From Symbiopectobacterium purcellii (GTDB taxonomy: Bacteria > Pseudomonadota > Gammaproteobacteria > Enterobacterales > Enterobacteriaceae), in the NCBI RefSeq assembly GCF_019797845.1, contig NZ_CP081864.1:2542001-2606000 (forward strand): a DNA stretch of 64,000 nt, given 5' to 3'. The translations under genes were made by a program, and so were the position numbers. Below are positions 9,539-20,209 of this stretch, one piece after another. Each line of letters opens with the position of its first letter. The first letter of the stretch is position 1. Below the pieces are notes generated by a model that was not told the DNA's origin, did no database searches, and saw only the letters and a list, made by a program, of their open reading frames with translations.

Positions 9539-10592
9539 GGCTTTGTTGAATAAATAGAACTTTTAGGTGAGCATCTGCTCAGATCACTACCGTCATTTCA
9601 ACATCTGCACCCCATGGCAAAGCAAAAATTTAAAATCACCAACTGGTCTACGTACAACAAAGCTCTCAAGCTGCGCGGGTCTCTGACAATATGGCTGGAT
9701 GAGTCGTCCGTTTCTGCATGGACGGAGAAAACAACGCCTGAACGGCGTGGCCGGCCGCGTCACTACTCAGATATGGCTATCACCACTGTTCTGATGATGA
9801 AACGCGTGTTTGGCCTTTCGCTAAGGGCTTTACAGGGCTTCGTTGACTCCATTTTTAAACTGATGGGGCTGCCGCTAAGATGCCCAGACTACTCGCTGCT
9901 CAGCAAGCGAGCAAAGACCGTTAAAATCAGCATAAAAACGCCGACCCGTGGTGAAATCTCCCATCTGGTCATTGACGCAACCGGCCTGAAGGTCTTTGGC
10001 GAAGGCGAATGGAAAGTCCGGCAGCATGGTGCAGAAAGACGGCGGGTGTGGCGTAAGCTGCATCTGGCCACAGACAGTGTGACGCATGAAATTATCTGTG
10101 CTGATTTGTCACTCAGCGGCACGACTGATGCTCAGGCTCTACCGGGCCTGATAAACCAGACCCACCGGAAAATCAGGGAAGCGTCGGCTGACGGCGCTTA
10201 CGATACCCGCTACTGTCATGATGTGCTGCTGAGGAAGAGGATAAAGCCTCTTATTCCTCCACGACGTGGTGCGCAATATTGGCCAGACCGATACCATGAG
10301 CGTAATCACGCGGTTGCGGATCAGCGTCTAAGCGGCAGTAACGATGTCTGGAAAAAGAAAGTGGGCTATCATAGACGCTCAGTGGCTGAAACAGCGATAT
10401 TCCGGTTCAAAACGCTTCTGGGCGATCATCTAAGTCTACGTGACTATGATGCGCAGGTAGGTGAGGCAATGGCGATGGTCAAAGCGCTTAACAAAATGAC
10501 GCTGTTAGGCATGCCGAACAGCATCCGGATCGCATAACAATCGATCTGCTAGGGGAGCTGTAGTCACAAGTTCTGATTTATTCAACAAAGCC
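9539..10592. mobile_element. IS903-like insertion sequence (IS5 family), complete
   Basis: 1054 bp element with terminal inverted repeats GGCTTTGTTGAATAAAT / ATTTATTCAACAAAGCC and one transposase gene. It is flanked by perfect 9-bp direct repeats GACTATACG (9530-9538 and 10593-10601), the duplication length known for IS903. Its insertion splits the Wzy-like gene. The intact ends and duplication suggest a recent event. Confidence 0.96.
9614..10537 (+). CDS. IS903-type transposase (IS5 family)
   Basis: DDE transposase of 307 aa, the length of the IS903 enzyme, starting MAKQKFKITNWS as in that group. The DDE core is visible: D in LVIDATGLK, D in SADGAYDT, and a late E in RRSVAETAIFRFK (the Y-R-E signature of IS5-type enzymes). 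It has no frameshift and appears functional. Confidence 0.96.
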   Translation: MAKQKFKITNWSTYNKALKLRGSLTIWLDESSVSAWTEKTTPERRGRPRHYSDMAITTVLMMKRVFGLSLRALQGFVDSIFKLMGLPLRCPDYSLLSKRAKTVKISIKTPTRGEISHLVIDATGLKVFGEGEWKVRQHGAERRRVWRKLHLATDSVTHEIICADLSLSGTTDAQALPGLINQTHRKIREASADGAYDTRYCHDVLLRKRIKPLIPPRRGAQYWPDRYHERNHAVADQRLSGSNDVWKKKVGYHRRSVAETAIFRFKTLLGDHLSLRDYDAQVGEAMAMVKALNKMTLLGMPNSIRIA

Positions 10593-11267
10593 GACTATAC
10601 GTTGAGCCATCAACATACGCATCAGCAATGACATGCATGATTCTGGCTGGTCTAGCATTAAAAATAAATAGAAAGTTGATTTATGTAGCCACAATAACAT
10701 TGCTACTCAATTTCTCATCTGTTGGGATAATAGTTTTCTTGGTGGTAATGGGGTCGCTTTTCTTTGAAAAAATACGCTTATACAAAATTGCACTTTCAGT
10801 GGTTTTGATTTTTTTGTTTATAGTAATAAATTATGAATTTATAATTAACTTCACCACTGATTTTTTCAATAAATTTGAAAGCACAGCAGGCTCAAGATTT
10901 AAGTTGATTGACTATGTGCTGTTTGACAGGCATGGTTATATTAATATATTTGGTGTCGGATACTTCAACATACCAAAAGAGTTGTATATGGAAATAAATT
11001 CCGGGGCATATTCCATGGCTGCAATTAATGACGCGGGTCTTATATCATTCATACTGCTAAAATTCGGTCTTATTTCACTTCCGTTCGTTTATTGGATTTT
11101 CAAAAACGTAAATGGAAGAGTTAGTAAAATAGTATTTACTGGAGTGCTTCTTACTAAAATATCATTTTTGTTCCCTATCCTTTACATAGGTCTATTGCCA
11201 GCCATATTTAAAGGTAGAAATACCGCACGGTGAAGGGCGGTATTCACCTTATAATTCTGACGCAACA

Positions 11268-13364
11268 TTAAAAGCTAAACTGTATTGCCCCATCGGTTGA
11301 TGAATAACGAGTATCAACGATATATGAGATTGAACCTGCAACTAGGGTTTGAATCTGAATGAACCCTGAAGCTACAGAAACAGAGAACACTGACTGCGTA
11401 TCCCCCTTCTCAACCTTTTGCCATCCATTTGCATTTTTATAGGCAATAACCCTTTTTTCAAACGCCTCCGCGTTGTTGTCTGTATGGCAGACGATATCAA
11501 CAACGATAAAGGCATCATTCCCATCGATAACTGTCATAAGTCCGGTAAACCCTGCCGTGATTTTGCTGAATGCTTGAGTTCGCCGGACTATTGATGCTGC
11601 AACTTTTGTTATCGACGGACGGATAGCATAACTGGCCGGAGCATATATTTCGTTCCCCGTGCGATCACTTGCGCTATCCGAACGGCAACCAGATGGAAAA
11701 TAGACAATTTCTGGATACCTGAAGAAACTAATACCTGACGCTTTAACTATATTGAATCGTTTATCTCTGAAAGAACTGTCAAGCACTGTTACTTTAGTCT
11801 CACCCGTCGCATTCACTTTAACGTCATTGGTGAAGTAAGAATCCAACAAAGTCAGAGTGGCGAGGCCAGACAGATTTATATTAAATCCAGAAACCTCAAT
11901 AAAAGAATCAGACACGGGTATGGATCCGCTAACCTCATCTGCATGAACCCCGCTTAACTGTAGCCCATCAACAGATAAAGAAAACGCATACGCTTTCAGG
12001 ACTTTTTGACACTCTTCAGCACCAATACCACTCATCACGACTGCTTTAGCGTTTGCTAACTCATATGCTAACTGTGTGCGCCTATTGGAAATTCCGTCAC
12101 ATGCTGTAGAGATAAAATTAGAGTACCACAACTCATTCGCCACAAAATAACCACGTCTAATATTTGCCCTTGACCAACACGCATTGAACGTCACTGATGT
12201 TGTTACATTACTAGTCCACCCTCCAGAACTATCAGGACCACCTAATGCAAATCCATCACGACCATTTGAATTGGCGTATACATTGTTAAATGTTGCGTTA
12301 TAAGCTGACAAGTGAATGCCGTCTAACACCCCTTCCTCGTAGCATCCACCATTAAACTCGCATATCGCAGCATGAACTTTGGATGCTTTAAAAACATGGT
12401 TGAGTTTATTACCGGCATTCAAACCAAGACCATTAATAGCCATTCCCCAGTCCTGCGCCGTCGCTTCAACTGAAAATAAAGCCTCTCCGACATCAGTACC
12501 CACCCAACGAATACTAGTCCCTCTCTTCCTTCCACCAACTATTTTTGTGTTTCTGATGCTGGTTGAAGCAAGGGCAACGCCAGGATAAGAAGGATGAAAG
12601 GATGAAACGCCAAAAAACTTATCATCGCGCGTACTGTCCGTGTACATGACAGATCCGCAATAATTCATGTAATCAATCGCGAGCTGAATATTGGCGCGGT
12701 TATCAGTAATGCCATTGTCATCAATACAGCCGAAATCAAACAGTGTGTGCGTGCCGTTTGGCATCCTACCATTGCCAACACAAATCCAATCCAAGTTAGG
12801 CAATGAAGGGATGGCGACAGGTGTAGAAATGTCCTCCCTGTATGCGTAGTAACGACCATCGGCTTGATTTAGAACCGCCTCACTATTTGAAGTTATTACC
12901 GCACCAGACAATCCGAATTTACCGCGTCTAATATATTTCGACGTGCTCATTACTGAAAGAACGCTACCGCCATATGGGGTGTTAACAAGCCCCGCACCAT
13001 CCTCCTGAGCCAGCGCAGTGCGCAACTGATCCGGGTCATACTTCAGCACGTTCGGGAAATAGAATTGCTGCACGTTGTAGGCGTCGTAAATCGCCATCGA
13101 GTGGCCTTGCACGGTCACAAACTTGGCAATCTGCCCGTTGTATACCGGATAGCCGCCAGCGTTGATAACGATAGGCTGAGCTACAGGAACGTGGCTGCCG
13201 TCCTCATTTTCGAGGTACACCTGAATCTGATTGCTTGGAATCGTCGGATCCGTGTCAATCTGTCCGATGTAAATTTTACCGTTGGCGTTGGCCTTAAACG
13301 AGCGAGCCAGGGTGAAGAGTTGAGAAGGCATACTGACAACAACGTTGGGTGTGATATCCGCCAT
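11268..13364 (-). CDS. Tailspike protein with P22 gp9-type head-binding domain
   Basis: Receptor-binding spike of a short-tailed phage (698 aa). Residues ~1-115 closely follow the P22 tailspike head-binding domain ([41 protein letters not shown]). The remainder is unlike P22 gp9. It contains a pectate-lyase-like opening ([19 protein letters not shown]) and long stretches suited to a right-handed beta-helix, so it probably recognises or cleaves a different surface polysaccharide. GGAGAAAATA precedes the ATG. It is the last gene of the minus-strand virion block. Confidence 0.93.
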   Translation of the reverse strand: MADITPNVVVSMPSQLFTLARSFKANANGKIYIGQIDTDPTIPSNQIQVYLENEDGSHVPVAQPIVINAGGYPVYNGQIAKFVTVQGHSMAIYDAYNVQQFYFPNVLKYDPDQLRTALAQEDGAGLVNTPYGGSVLSVMSTSKYIRRGKFGLSGAVITSNSEAVLNQADGRYYAYREDISTPVAIPSLPNLDWICVGNGRMPNGTHTLFDFGCIDDNGITDNRANIQLAIDYMNYCGSVMYTDSTRDDKFFGVSSFHPSYPGVALASTSIRNTKIVGGRKRGTSIRWVGTDVGEALFSVEATAQDWGMAINGLGLNAGNKLNHVFKASKVHAAICEFNGGCYEEGVLDGIHLSAYNATFNNVYANSNGRDGFALGGPDSSGGWTSNVTTSVTFNACWSRANIRRGYFVANELWYSNFISTACDGISNRRTQLAYELANAKAVVMSGIGAEECQKVLKAYAFSLSVDGLQLSGVHADEVSGSIPVSDSFIEVSGFNINLSGLATLTLLDSYFTNDVKVNATGETKVTVLDSSFRDKRFNIVKASGISFFRYPEIVYFPSGCRSDSASDRTGNEIYAPASYAIRPSITKVAASIVRRTQAFSKITAGFTGLMTVIDGNDAFIVVDIVCHTDNNAEAFEKRVIAYKNANGWQKVEKGDTQSVFSVSVASGFIQIQTLVAGSISYIVDTRYSSTDGAIQFSF

Positions 13365-13417
13365 TATTTTCTCCGGGCGTGAGTAGTCCCCACAGATCGG
13401 GTCTGCGGTAATTGGTT

Positions 13418-13440
13418 TGATAATCAGTGATGTATTATCA
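13418..13440. promoter_or_regulatory. Inverted repeat TGATAAT-N9-ATTATCA before the Arc-like gene
   Basis: Perfect 7-bp arms with a 9-bp spacer, ~75 bp upstream of the Arc-like repressor start and ~55 bp upstream of the tailspike start. It is a plausible operator for either gene; the binding protein is unknown. Confidence 0.45.
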
Positions 13441-13512
13441 CGGTGGTCTTATTGTGGATATAAACAGTTGATCATAAGATGCCGATCCACTTGTTTAAGT
13501 GAGGCGTCGAAA

Positions 13513-13785
13513 ATGGGAAGAGATGACCCACAATTCAACTTGCGTTTACCATATGAGTTAAAAGAGAAAGTTATGCAGCGTCCCAAGATGAATGGACGCT
13601 CTCTAAACGCTGAATTGGTACAAATAGTTCAAGAGGCGATTGCACGGCCGTCGCCAATACTCGGCTATCGTGACGAGGCTGAGCGCCTAGCCAGCATCCA
13701 TGCGGAAGAGTTCAAGAAAATTGTTTTTGATACTCTAAAATCCATATACCATAGTGACTTACATAAATCCTCAGACGATAAATGA
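13513..13785 (+). CDS. Arc-like ribbon-helix-helix repressor
   Basis: 90 aa. The N-terminal segment DPQFNLRLPYELKEKV...NGRSLNAELVQIVQEAI matches the Arc/MetJ ribbon-helix-helix fold: the beta-strand residues Q, N, R of P22 Arc (PQFNLRWP) and the NGRSxNxE motif are all present. The C-terminal ~35 residues extend beyond Arc. In P22, arc and mnt occupy this same place between the ejection genes and the tailspike gene (immI), controlling the antirepressor. The start at 13513 is chosen from homology; GAGG lies upstream. Confidence 0.88.
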   Translation: MGRDDPQFNLRLPYELKEKVMQRPKMNGRSLNAELVQIVQEAIARPSPILGYRDEAERLASIHAEEFKKIVFDTLKSIYHSDLHKSSDDK

Positions 13786-13889
13786 TCTAGATCAAGCAAC
13801 ACTTGGCGAGTTGACAACACTGATCCTTGTGTTTTACAGAAATATATGATTCAGCAGTTGCTTACTCGTTCGCTTTCGTTCACACTTGA

Positions 13890-13906
13890 ATTACCTGATA
13901 GGTAAT
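13890..13906. promoter_or_regulatory. Palindrome ATTACCT-GAT-AGGTAAT
   Basis: Perfect 7-bp arms, about 50 bp before the gene at 13957. A TTGACA at 13812-13817 could be part of an upstream promoter. It could be an operator for the Arc-like or another repressor. Confidence 0.4.
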
Positions 13907-13956
13907 CGATTCATGCGAGCAATACGAAAAGGACTCCCGATCACTCAGGAGGACAT

Positions 13957-14589
13957 ATGCAAACAGCAACTAAGAACTCAACCATGCCATACATGATCCC
14001 GGAAGCAGATTTCGACAGAAAGCTTAGTGTTGTCAAAAACAACATTGAGCATACCCATGCTTTCCTGAAAAAAGGCGTCGTGGACTTCTCACTACCTGGC
14101 TTTGTTGTGCCTTTTGGTTATCGCTTGGTTAAGTCTCGCAATGATGAGCACTACCGATTAATTACTGATGTGCAAGATCCGGAAACTGTCTATGCCGTTA
14201 AGCTTGTTTTCCGTCATGACATTGTTGATGCGAAGAAAACATGCACGCAAATATTGGTATGGAGAACAGTGCAAGCGCAGCATGACACTGCCGTCCATGG
14301 ATTGCCTAAAATTTTCTTCCAGTTCTTCCTTGAGAGTTACTCGATAGTCGTATCTGATGAAGAACAAACCAGTGATGGTAGGCGCTTCTGGGAGACCATG
14401 ATCTCTTGGGCTATGTCTACAAGTGGTTATCATGTATACGTGTCAGATGGCACGCAAGAGTCTCGCCCATTGACGTTCATGACTTCTTGGGATGAATTTT
14501 ATACTACATGGGCTGATTTCTGTTGGGGTAATGACAAAGATTGTCATAGCCACCGACTATTAGTGATAAGCAAAGATAAACTTCACTAA
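13957..14589 (+). CDS. Prophage accessory protein of unknown function (210 aa)
   Basis: I do not recognise the family. The protein is soluble, with no signal peptide or membrane segment, rich in aromatic residues, and has a segment RLVKSRNDEHYRLITDVQDPETVYAVKLVF. A strong CAGGAGG lies 4-10 bases before the ATG. It has its own operator-like palindrome upstream and its own terminator, and it occupies the place of the antirepressor gene ant in the P22 immI region, directly after an Arc-like repressor. An antirepressor or a lysogenic accessory role are both possible; neither is proven. Confidence 0.75.
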   Translation: MQTATKNSTMPYMIPEADFDRKLSVVKNNIEHTHAFLKKGVVDFSLPGFVVPFGYRLVKSRNDEHYRLITDVQDPETVYAVKLVFRHDIVDAKKTCTQILVWRTVQAQHDTAVHGLPKIFFQFFLESYSIVVSDEEQTSDGRRFWETMISWAMSTSGYHVYVSDGTQESRPLTFMTSWDEFYTTWADFCWGNDKDCHSHRLLVISKDKLH

Positions 14590-14600
14590 ACCATCAGAAT

Positions 14601-14625
14601 AAACCCGACACTCGCCGGGTTTTCT
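14601..14625 (+). terminator. Rho-independent terminator after the 13957 gene
   Basis: AACCCG/CGGGTT stem with an 8-base loop followed by TTTC TTT, 12 bp past the stop codon. Confidence 0.75.
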
Positions 14626-14714
14626 TTGCTCCCACCTTTACCCACCACATGCTATCTTGACTAAAAAGGAGGTTGGGATGAAGTACGTTATTGCTGCGCT
14701 GCCACTGTTGCTAG

Positions 14715-15559
14715 GGGCTGTTGACAATTAACACAGCCAGACGAATGCAGCAGCGAGCGCAACGAATGATGCGAAGCGTTTTGAGAGTTTGTCGAAGCGT
14801 GTAGCTACGCGTCGAAATTGCTTGATACGGCAAAAGAAACGTTCGATCAAATTGCGTGAAGCGTAAAGATGTTTGTCCAGTGGGCGTTGCTCACGGCGAT
14901 TCTCTTTGCTGGGGATGACAGCCTGAATGCCTACCGACTCCAGATATTGTAGAATCACATTCGTATCGTAGGCTTTGTCTGCAGCCAAGCTTGAAGGTTT
15001 CAATTCACCAAGTAAAGGCAATGCTTCTCTGGTGTCGCTCTTTTGACCACCAGTCAAACTAAAACGGGCAAGCATGCCCAGCCCATCAACCAGAGCGTGA
15101 ATCTTGGTTGTCAATCCCCCGCGAGAACGACCAATCGACTGGTCACCGTTTTTTTGGGAGCGCCCGCTGCATGCTGATGAACCCGTACGATAGTGCTGTC
15201 GATGAAGATTTCCTCGAAATCGGCATCGCCCGCAAGTTCAGCAAAAACGGAATGCCATATTTCTGCCCGTGACCATCTGGCAAAGCGTTTGTACACACTG
15301 TTCCAGAGTCCGAAATCGGGTGGTAAATCTCTCCATGGGCTTCCAGTTCGGGCGATCCATAAAACCGCTTCGACAAAAAGCCGATTATCTGCTGCTGTTC
15401 GTCCCGGATCCGAATCCTTTCCCGGCAAAAACGGGCTAATCCGTTCGTATTGGTCATCACTGAGCATCAATCTTGGCATTCTGCTTTTCCAAAAAAGACA
15501 GAATGTAAACAGATTCTTTTACAAAAAAACAGGTTCTTGGCGATGATTGTCAACAGGCC
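14715..15559. mobile_element. IS5-family element, IS427-type group
   Basis: 845 bp with near-identical ends (GGGCTGTTGAC at the left, GGCCTGTTGAC inverted at the right) flanked by CTAG at 14711-14714 and 15560-15563. Short 2-4 bp target duplications and a two-frame transposase are features of the IS427 group of IS5. It splits the lipoprotein gene. Confidence 0.88.
14728..15479 (-). CDS. IS427-type transposase made by frameshift (two overlapping frames)
   Basis: Frame A (15479 to 15111) holds the N-terminal domain ending GAPKK; frame B (15114 to 14728) holds the C-terminal catalytic part (SLAADKAYDTN, ERFFCRIKQFRR). The frames join through a run of seven A at 15149-15155: a -1 slip gives ...GAPKKNGDQSIGRSRGG, the normal IS5 sequence. 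This is probably a programmed frameshift rather than damage, since IS427 elements commonly use it. Confidence 0.87.
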
Positions 15560-16008
15560 CTAGTCGGATGCGCGAAAGTCAGTGATTATCAGGCTGGTTG
15601 CGAACAGCGCTACTCAAAACTTAGCGATATGGCTACCTGTCTCGATATCAGCATTAAAAATGATTCCCGAATGGGATCTGCTTCTACACCTAAGATGTAT
15701 GTTCTTGCGGCAAAGCTTCTCGGACAGAAGGTGGATAACGGTGAAATTAGCGATGCACAGGCTCGCCTTGAATTACAGAGTCTTTATGTAAACATGCAGC
15801 GACAGGAGCAAGCCGACAACATGGCACAGTCTCAAGCGTTGCAGCAATCAGCATCCGCATACCAAAACCAACAGAAGTCCGCTCAACAAACATATATCGA
15901 TACATACAATGCACTAAAACCAGCCCCTAGGGTTCAGACGAATACAACATGCCAAACTTTCGGTAATACGGTAAATTGTCAAAGCTATTAGCCATCCGTG
16001 GCTATCTG

Positions 16009-18159
16009 TTACTGGTTTTCACCATCCTGTTTCTGATGATTCAACCAACCGAGAACGCCAAGACGCGCGATGGTCTTTTTGTCTGGATCTGGCAGAGATT
16101 CAAAGAAAGCTCTCCATTGCGGAGAGCTTCTAACTCGACTATCCATTACATGCCCAGGCGCGGTTGCCGGTAATGATTTAACGGCGCGCTGAAATTCAGG
16201 GGATGCGATTAATCTATCAGCCGCCTCCATTGAGCCAGCACCACCAGCAATCCTAGCCTTCTGCGCCAATCGCTGACCAATTTCAGCCCCGGCGATAGCC
16301 CCTAATGGGCCACCGTAAGCGCCGACCATAGTCCCGATCCTTTGAGCATGGCTTGCTGCCATCTCATAAGGTGCTGTAACGCGATTAAACCGTGATGTGA
16401 ACTCATTCAATCGCCCGGTAGTTATTTCATATGCCTTTGCGTTTTTTATCGCTCTGGCTACCGTGTAAGCGTCTCTCAATCCTGCCATCGTCTCTTTAGG
16501 CAGATGTTGAGATAGAAGCCTAATTTGACCACTTGCCTGCATGTTCTGCCACCAATCAGCAAATCCGGCAGGATTGAAATCTGCGCCACGTTTTCCAGAT
16601 GAAAGCATGTCACGCAATGCGGTGCCTACCAACTCCGTCCTTAATTGCCGAGACGGCGTGCTATCCATTAAATCGCGGAATGCCTTGCCATTGCCTTTCG
16701 CCATGGACTGTAGCGCCGTTGTCGCTGTGGCGGCTACATCTCCATTAAGCGTTCTGCCTCGCAGATTAACCATCTGCTCTTCCATGGTTTTACGCATCTG
16801 GACAAGGCGCTGAGCGACCTCAAAATCACGCAGCGACCCCGTATTGCCTAGCGCTAACCCCTGGTCATCAGACAATGTGGCATAAAGTCGAGATAGAGCA
16901 GCGCGATCGGCATCTTTATATGGCCCGCTATTTTTGTTTAGCGCTTGCCCGACAAGTCGGCGTTGCTTATTCAAGTTCGCATAGGTCAAAACACCATTTT
17001 CACCAGGGTTAACAGCCTTGAAAACTCGCTTCTCTATGGTATCTAGATTCTCCCATCCCCCTAAATTGTCCGCCTCTCTTTCCAGCATTGCCCCGGTGTT
17101 TGGCGCTTCAATTTTTGTGCCGGGAGCCATGGCTTTATCGACCCGAGAATACAAAGAATCACTACGCCTCTCTAGGGCAGCCATCCTGCCGTTAACTTGT
17201 CCTATAAATCGATCGCTCATTGCTAATGCGTCTGGAGCGCCTGCAACATCATCAATTATCTTTCCTGCACTAGAGGCAAGCTCACTGATTGCCTGATCTT
17301 CTTGCAGGCGCAGGGCTGAACCGGCGCGTGACTTAATCGCTTGCTCCACCGCCTGATATTGCGAATTTCCAGATAAATGAGATGGGAGGATGGAATCAAC
17401 GCCAAGCCTGCCTGCTGCCTCTGCAACGTCCTGCTGTGGATTAATACTGAGCCCATCGAGAGACGATGCGAGATTAGGATCTCGCTGTGCTGCCACGCGC
17501 CTGATAGCATCCTCGACGGGCGCTGCCACTTCCTGAGTTGCCTGCTGAGCTTCCGGATTTAATCTCATTGATGCTGAGTAAGATACGTTAGGAGTAGAAG
17601 AAACCGGCTTCTGAGTCTGTGTAGGCATAGGTGTTGCTGCTACTTCTGCCGCATTTGCTGCTGCCCCTTCTGCTCCTCCCTTAGCACCCTGAATAAGCCC
17701 GCGCGCGCCGCGATACAATGCAGGCACCCCCATCAGCGCGGTGTTGATCGCCATTTCCTTTGTGGCGTTCTCAGCAAAATCACCAGGCTGATTGCCAGCG
17801 TTTGCTACAGAACCGATCATTGCTCCACGAACTGCACCCGCGCCGGGAACAAGGTACGTCCCGATTGCTTCACCTGCTTGCGCCCATGGGTCAGTTGGCC
17901 TATCTACCGGGCGATAAACCGGATCGAGCACATTACCAAGACCGACCGCGCTAGTACCAGCATTGATCAGGTTTGCGCCGCCCTGCAAGATGTCGAACGG
18001 TATGTTCACCAATCCCCGAGCGGCCTGCTCTACATTGTCAGCTAATGTTGGTGATCTTGGCTCCTGCGCTTGGCTTGGCTGCTGCTGGTATTTGCTCCAA
18101 GGCCCATCAGTTGGAACGCTTGGAGCGGCGCTTTGATACTTTTCCCACGGGCCAGCCAT
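16009..18159 (-). CDS. DNA ejection (pilot) protein, P22 gp16-like
   Basis: Internal virion protein of short-tailed phages, ejected with DNA to help cross the envelope. 716 aa beginning [14 protein letters not shown] with a repeated GPWxKYQ motif, then Gly/Ala-rich hydrophobic stretches able to insert in membranes ([36 protein letters not shown]). Third gene of the gp7-gp20-gp16 ejection set in the P22 order. Its ATG overlaps the gp20 stop by one base. Confidence 0.85.
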   Translation of the reverse strand: MAGPWEKYQSAAPSVPTDGPWSKYQQQPSQAQEPRSPTLADNVEQAARGLVNIPFDILQGGANLINAGTSAVGLGNVLDPVYRPVDRPTDPWAQAGEAIGTYLVPGAGAVRGAMIGSVANAGNQPGDFAENATKEMAINTALMGVPALYRGARGLIQGAKGGAEGAAANAAEVAATPMPTQTQKPVSSTPNVSYSASMRLNPEAQQATQEVAAPVEDAIRRVAAQRDPNLASSLDGLSINPQQDVAEAAGRLGVDSILPSHLSGNSQYQAVEQAIKSRAGSALRLQEDQAISELASSAGKIIDDVAGAPDALAMSDRFIGQVNGRMAALERRSDSLYSRVDKAMAPGTKIEAPNTGAMLEREADNLGGWENLDTIEKRVFKAVNPGENGVLTYANLNKQRRLVGQALNKNSGPYKDADRAALSRLYATLSDDQGLALGNTGSLRDFEVAQRLVQMRKTMEEQMVNLRGRTLNGDVAATATTALQSMAKGNGKAFRDLMDSTPSRQLRTELVGTALRDMLSSGKRGADFNPAGFADWWQNMQASGQIRLLSQHLPKETMAGLRDAYTVARAIKNAKAYEITTGRLNEFTSRFNRVTAPYEMAASHAQRIGTMVGAYGGPLGAIAGAEIGQRLAQKARIAGGAGSMEAADRLIASPEFQRAVKSLPATAPGHVMDSRVRSSPQWRAFFESLPDPDKKTIARLGVLGWLNHQKQDGENQ

Positions 18160-19508
18160 TAATTTTTCCTCCAACTATTGGGATTGCCCGGATCGCCACC
18201 TAGGAAGGTATAACCACCTTCACTGTGACCAGCCTGTATCGCCCCACCACCAGAAGATGCTTGCGTCCCCGGGACATCATCAAATAGCTTTGCTTTTCTA
18301 GACTGTAATTGGTTTACGAGTCCACTAGGTAAGGCATTCCCGTAAGAAGTAAGGTACTCATCCATCTGCTGATTGAATTTACTTCCCTCAGTATTTGCCA
18401 TGAGTTTTGATGTGTTAATCAGGTCTGCAACCTGATCATTGTTTAGCATCTTACCGCTTGATAGCTGGCTGATATAGTTACCTAGGGTGCCATAAATCCC
18501 ATCAGTTTTTTTTACCTGTACCTGCTCACCCTCGCGCACCACGGATTGAGGGTCTAGAGATTTCATGTAGTTAAATATCATCCCCAACTGTGACGCAGGA
18601 GTATTCCTCTTGCCTAATGCCTGAAGGTTTTCCGCCGCGCTGCGCATTGCCGAGTAGTTTTTTGAATAGCCGTTAATGTCGCTATTCAGATCTCGCACTA
18701 GCTTAGGGTCAATTTTTCCTAGCTCAGCTTGCTTTGCTGATAGTTCCTGGAGTTTTAAACCAACATTATCCGAATGGAATTGGGCGCGTTGAGCACGGTC
18801 AAGAGCGGCATTGTTTACGTTGGCCCACCCTCTGGCGTTCTCCATGTCATTGTTGCGCGCTGTTTCTATCAACCTATCGCGCTCAACGCCAAGCTTGCCG
18901 CGATCAATTTCTCGCTCCTGCTGTTTATTCAAGATATCGAAATATTTATCACCACTGCCCGCCATACCAAGAGTGTCAAACAGTTGCGCGGCACCCTGTG
19001 GATTTTGCGCCCCCATTTGAGCAAGGACGGCAGGATTAGCTCCAACACGAGACAACTCACCTGCGTTTTTTTGCAGATACTGAGCATATGCATCAGGCCC
19101 CTGAGATAGTGCGAGTCTCAGCTTAGCGGCCTGATTGGTCATGTCAGAAAGTTGAGATTTATCAAGACCTGATACAGCCTGCTGCGCCTGCGCAACGAAT
19201 GCAGGATTCTGCACAGCGAAATCGCGCAATGCCGATGTGTCGCCAGTTTTCCATGCGTTAGCATGGGCCTGATTGAATGAGGCTTGTGCTTTCTGCAACT
19301 GATCTTGCTTGTAAGCATCGGATAGCCCTTGAAGCCCCTGCAACGCCTGCAATCCAACGTTATTACCGCCAGCGCGGGCAAATTCGTTGTTCTGGCGAAT
19401 CAGGCCGAGCGTGGCGTTTACATCGCTCGCTTGTGGTGCGTTGGTGTTAACCTGACCAATGCCACCAAGAAATCCGCCAGAGTTAATCCCCTGCTGCCAA
19501 GTAGCCAT
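18159..19508 (-). CDS. DNA ejection (pilot) protein, P22 gp20-like
   Basis: 449 aa, beginning [18 protein letters not shown] like P22 gp20. Gln/Asn/Ala-rich, mostly helical, with coiled-coil-prone segments. One of three internal head proteins that leave the virion with the DNA; it lies between gp7 and gp16 as in P22. Confidence 0.9.
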   Translation of the reverse strand: MATWQQGINSGGFLGGIGQVNTNAPQASDVNATLGLIRQNNEFARAGGNNVGLQALQGLQGLSDAYKQDQLQKAQASFNQAHANAWKTGDTSALRDFAVQNPAFVAQAQQAVSGLDKSQLSDMTNQAAKLRLALSQGPDAYAQYLQKNAGELSRVGANPAVLAQMGAQNPQGAAQLFDTLGMAGSGDKYFDILNKQQEREIDRGKLGVERDRLIETARNNDMENARGWANVNNAALDRAQRAQFHSDNVGLKLQELSAKQAELGKIDPKLVRDLNSDINGYSKNYSAMRSAAENLQALGKRNTPASQLGMIFNYMKSLDPQSVVREGEQVQVKKTDGIYGTLGNYISQLSSGKMLNNDQVADLINTSKLMANTEGSKFNQQMDEYLTSYGNALPSGLVNQLQSRKAKLFDDVPGTQASSGGGAIQAGHSEGGYTFLGGDPGNPNSWRKN

Positions 19509-19517
19509 GATTACTCC

Positions 19518-20207
19518 TTAAAACAGTGAGCCAAGCAATCCAATACCGCCGCCGATTGCAGCACCCCACGGTGTAGACATACCGAGAGCGCTTGCGATAC
19601 CACCACCAGCCAGAGCGCCACCAAGACCGCCTGATATGCCTTGCTGCAAAGTAGACGGACGATTAGCGTTAGCGGCTGCAAGTGATGCGTTCTGCTGCAA
19701 TAGCTGGCTGGTATTGTTGGCATAGGTTTGTCCGGCGTTAGCCTGCCCTTGTAATGCACCCAAACCGATGTTTGCGAGGTTATTCGCATTATTCATCTGA
19801 CCGGATAACCAGTTTTGGCCTAACGTTGGCGCGATAGAGGACAGCATATTGCCGGTAGCGGTTGAGCCCAATCCGCCCGTAGCTTCGGCAGCATTCAAAT
19901 TCTGGTAGCGAGCCTGATTTGCAAGCTGTTTGTACTGGTCAGAATTGTAATAGCTGTTCAGCGCTGAGTTTTGACCGCTTAGTGAGGATAAATCCTGTAA
20001 TTGAGTGACATACTGCTTAGCAAGTGGAGTGAATGGTGCAAGGTTATTCATTACCGTTTGCCACTGCTCACGCTGCAATGCTGTGGCCTGAGCAGTTGCC
20101 GCCGCTTGAGCGTCTGCACCACTATTCCCGCCACCCTTACCGCCTTTTTCAAGGCAAAATGGTTCCTCGCCGCGCAGTTTCCTGCCCAGTGTAAATGCGT
20201 ATAGCAT
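19518..20207 (-). CDS. DNA ejection protein, P22 gp7-like
   Basis: 229 aa. The N-terminus (MLYAFTLGRKLRGEEP) is almost that of P22 gp7, whose first residues are removed on maturation. The middle carries AEATGGLGSTATGNML and the end SSTPWGAAIGGG-like GSLF, all typical. Gly/Ala-rich hydrophobic C-terminus. First of the three ejection proteins. Confidence 0.94.
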   Translation of the reverse strand: MLYAFTLGRKLRGEEPFCLEKGGKGGGNSGADAQAAATAQATALQREQWQTVMNNLAPFTPLAKQYVTQLQDLSSLSGQNSALNSYYNSDQYKQLANQARYQNLNAAEATGGLGSTATGNMLSSIAPTLGQNWLSGQMNNANNLANIGLGALQGQANAGQTYANNTSQLLQQNASLAAANANRPSTLQQGISGGLGGALAGGGIASALGMSTPWGAAIGGGIGLLGSLF

Positions 20208-20209
20208 AA

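Larger units (their letters stand above)
9022..11233 (+). pseudogene. O-antigen polymerase (Wzy)-like membrane protein, split by an IS
   Basis: AT-rich, highly hydrophobic gene whose halves (9022-9538 and 10602-11233) rejoin exactly in frame once the IS903-type element and one copy of its 9-bp target duplication are removed. The restored protein is ~382 aa with about ten membrane segments. It carries at the junction the phrase RATGLYVEPSTYASA, typical of O-antigen polymerases and ligases. The start at 9022 is preferred over a TTG at 8977. It sits beside the tailspike gene, where P22-like phages carry serotype-conversion genes, so it probably altered O-antigen linkage on lysogeny before the insertion broke it. 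Confidence 0.75.
14678..15991 (+). pseudogene. Small phage lipoprotein gene, split by an IS5-family element
   Basis: The ATG at 14678 after AAGGAGG reads MKYVIAALPLLL and breaks at 14714. Removing the insertion and one CTAG copy continues in frame as VGCAKVSDYQAGCEQRYS, giving a lipobox LLVGC. The C-terminal part runs to the stop at 15991 (Gln/Ser-rich, ending CQTFGNTVNCQSY). The restored protein is ~155 aa, a secreted lipoprotein of unknown role, possibly expressed from the lysogen. An alternative in-frame start within the second half would lack the signal peptide. Confidence 0.85.
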
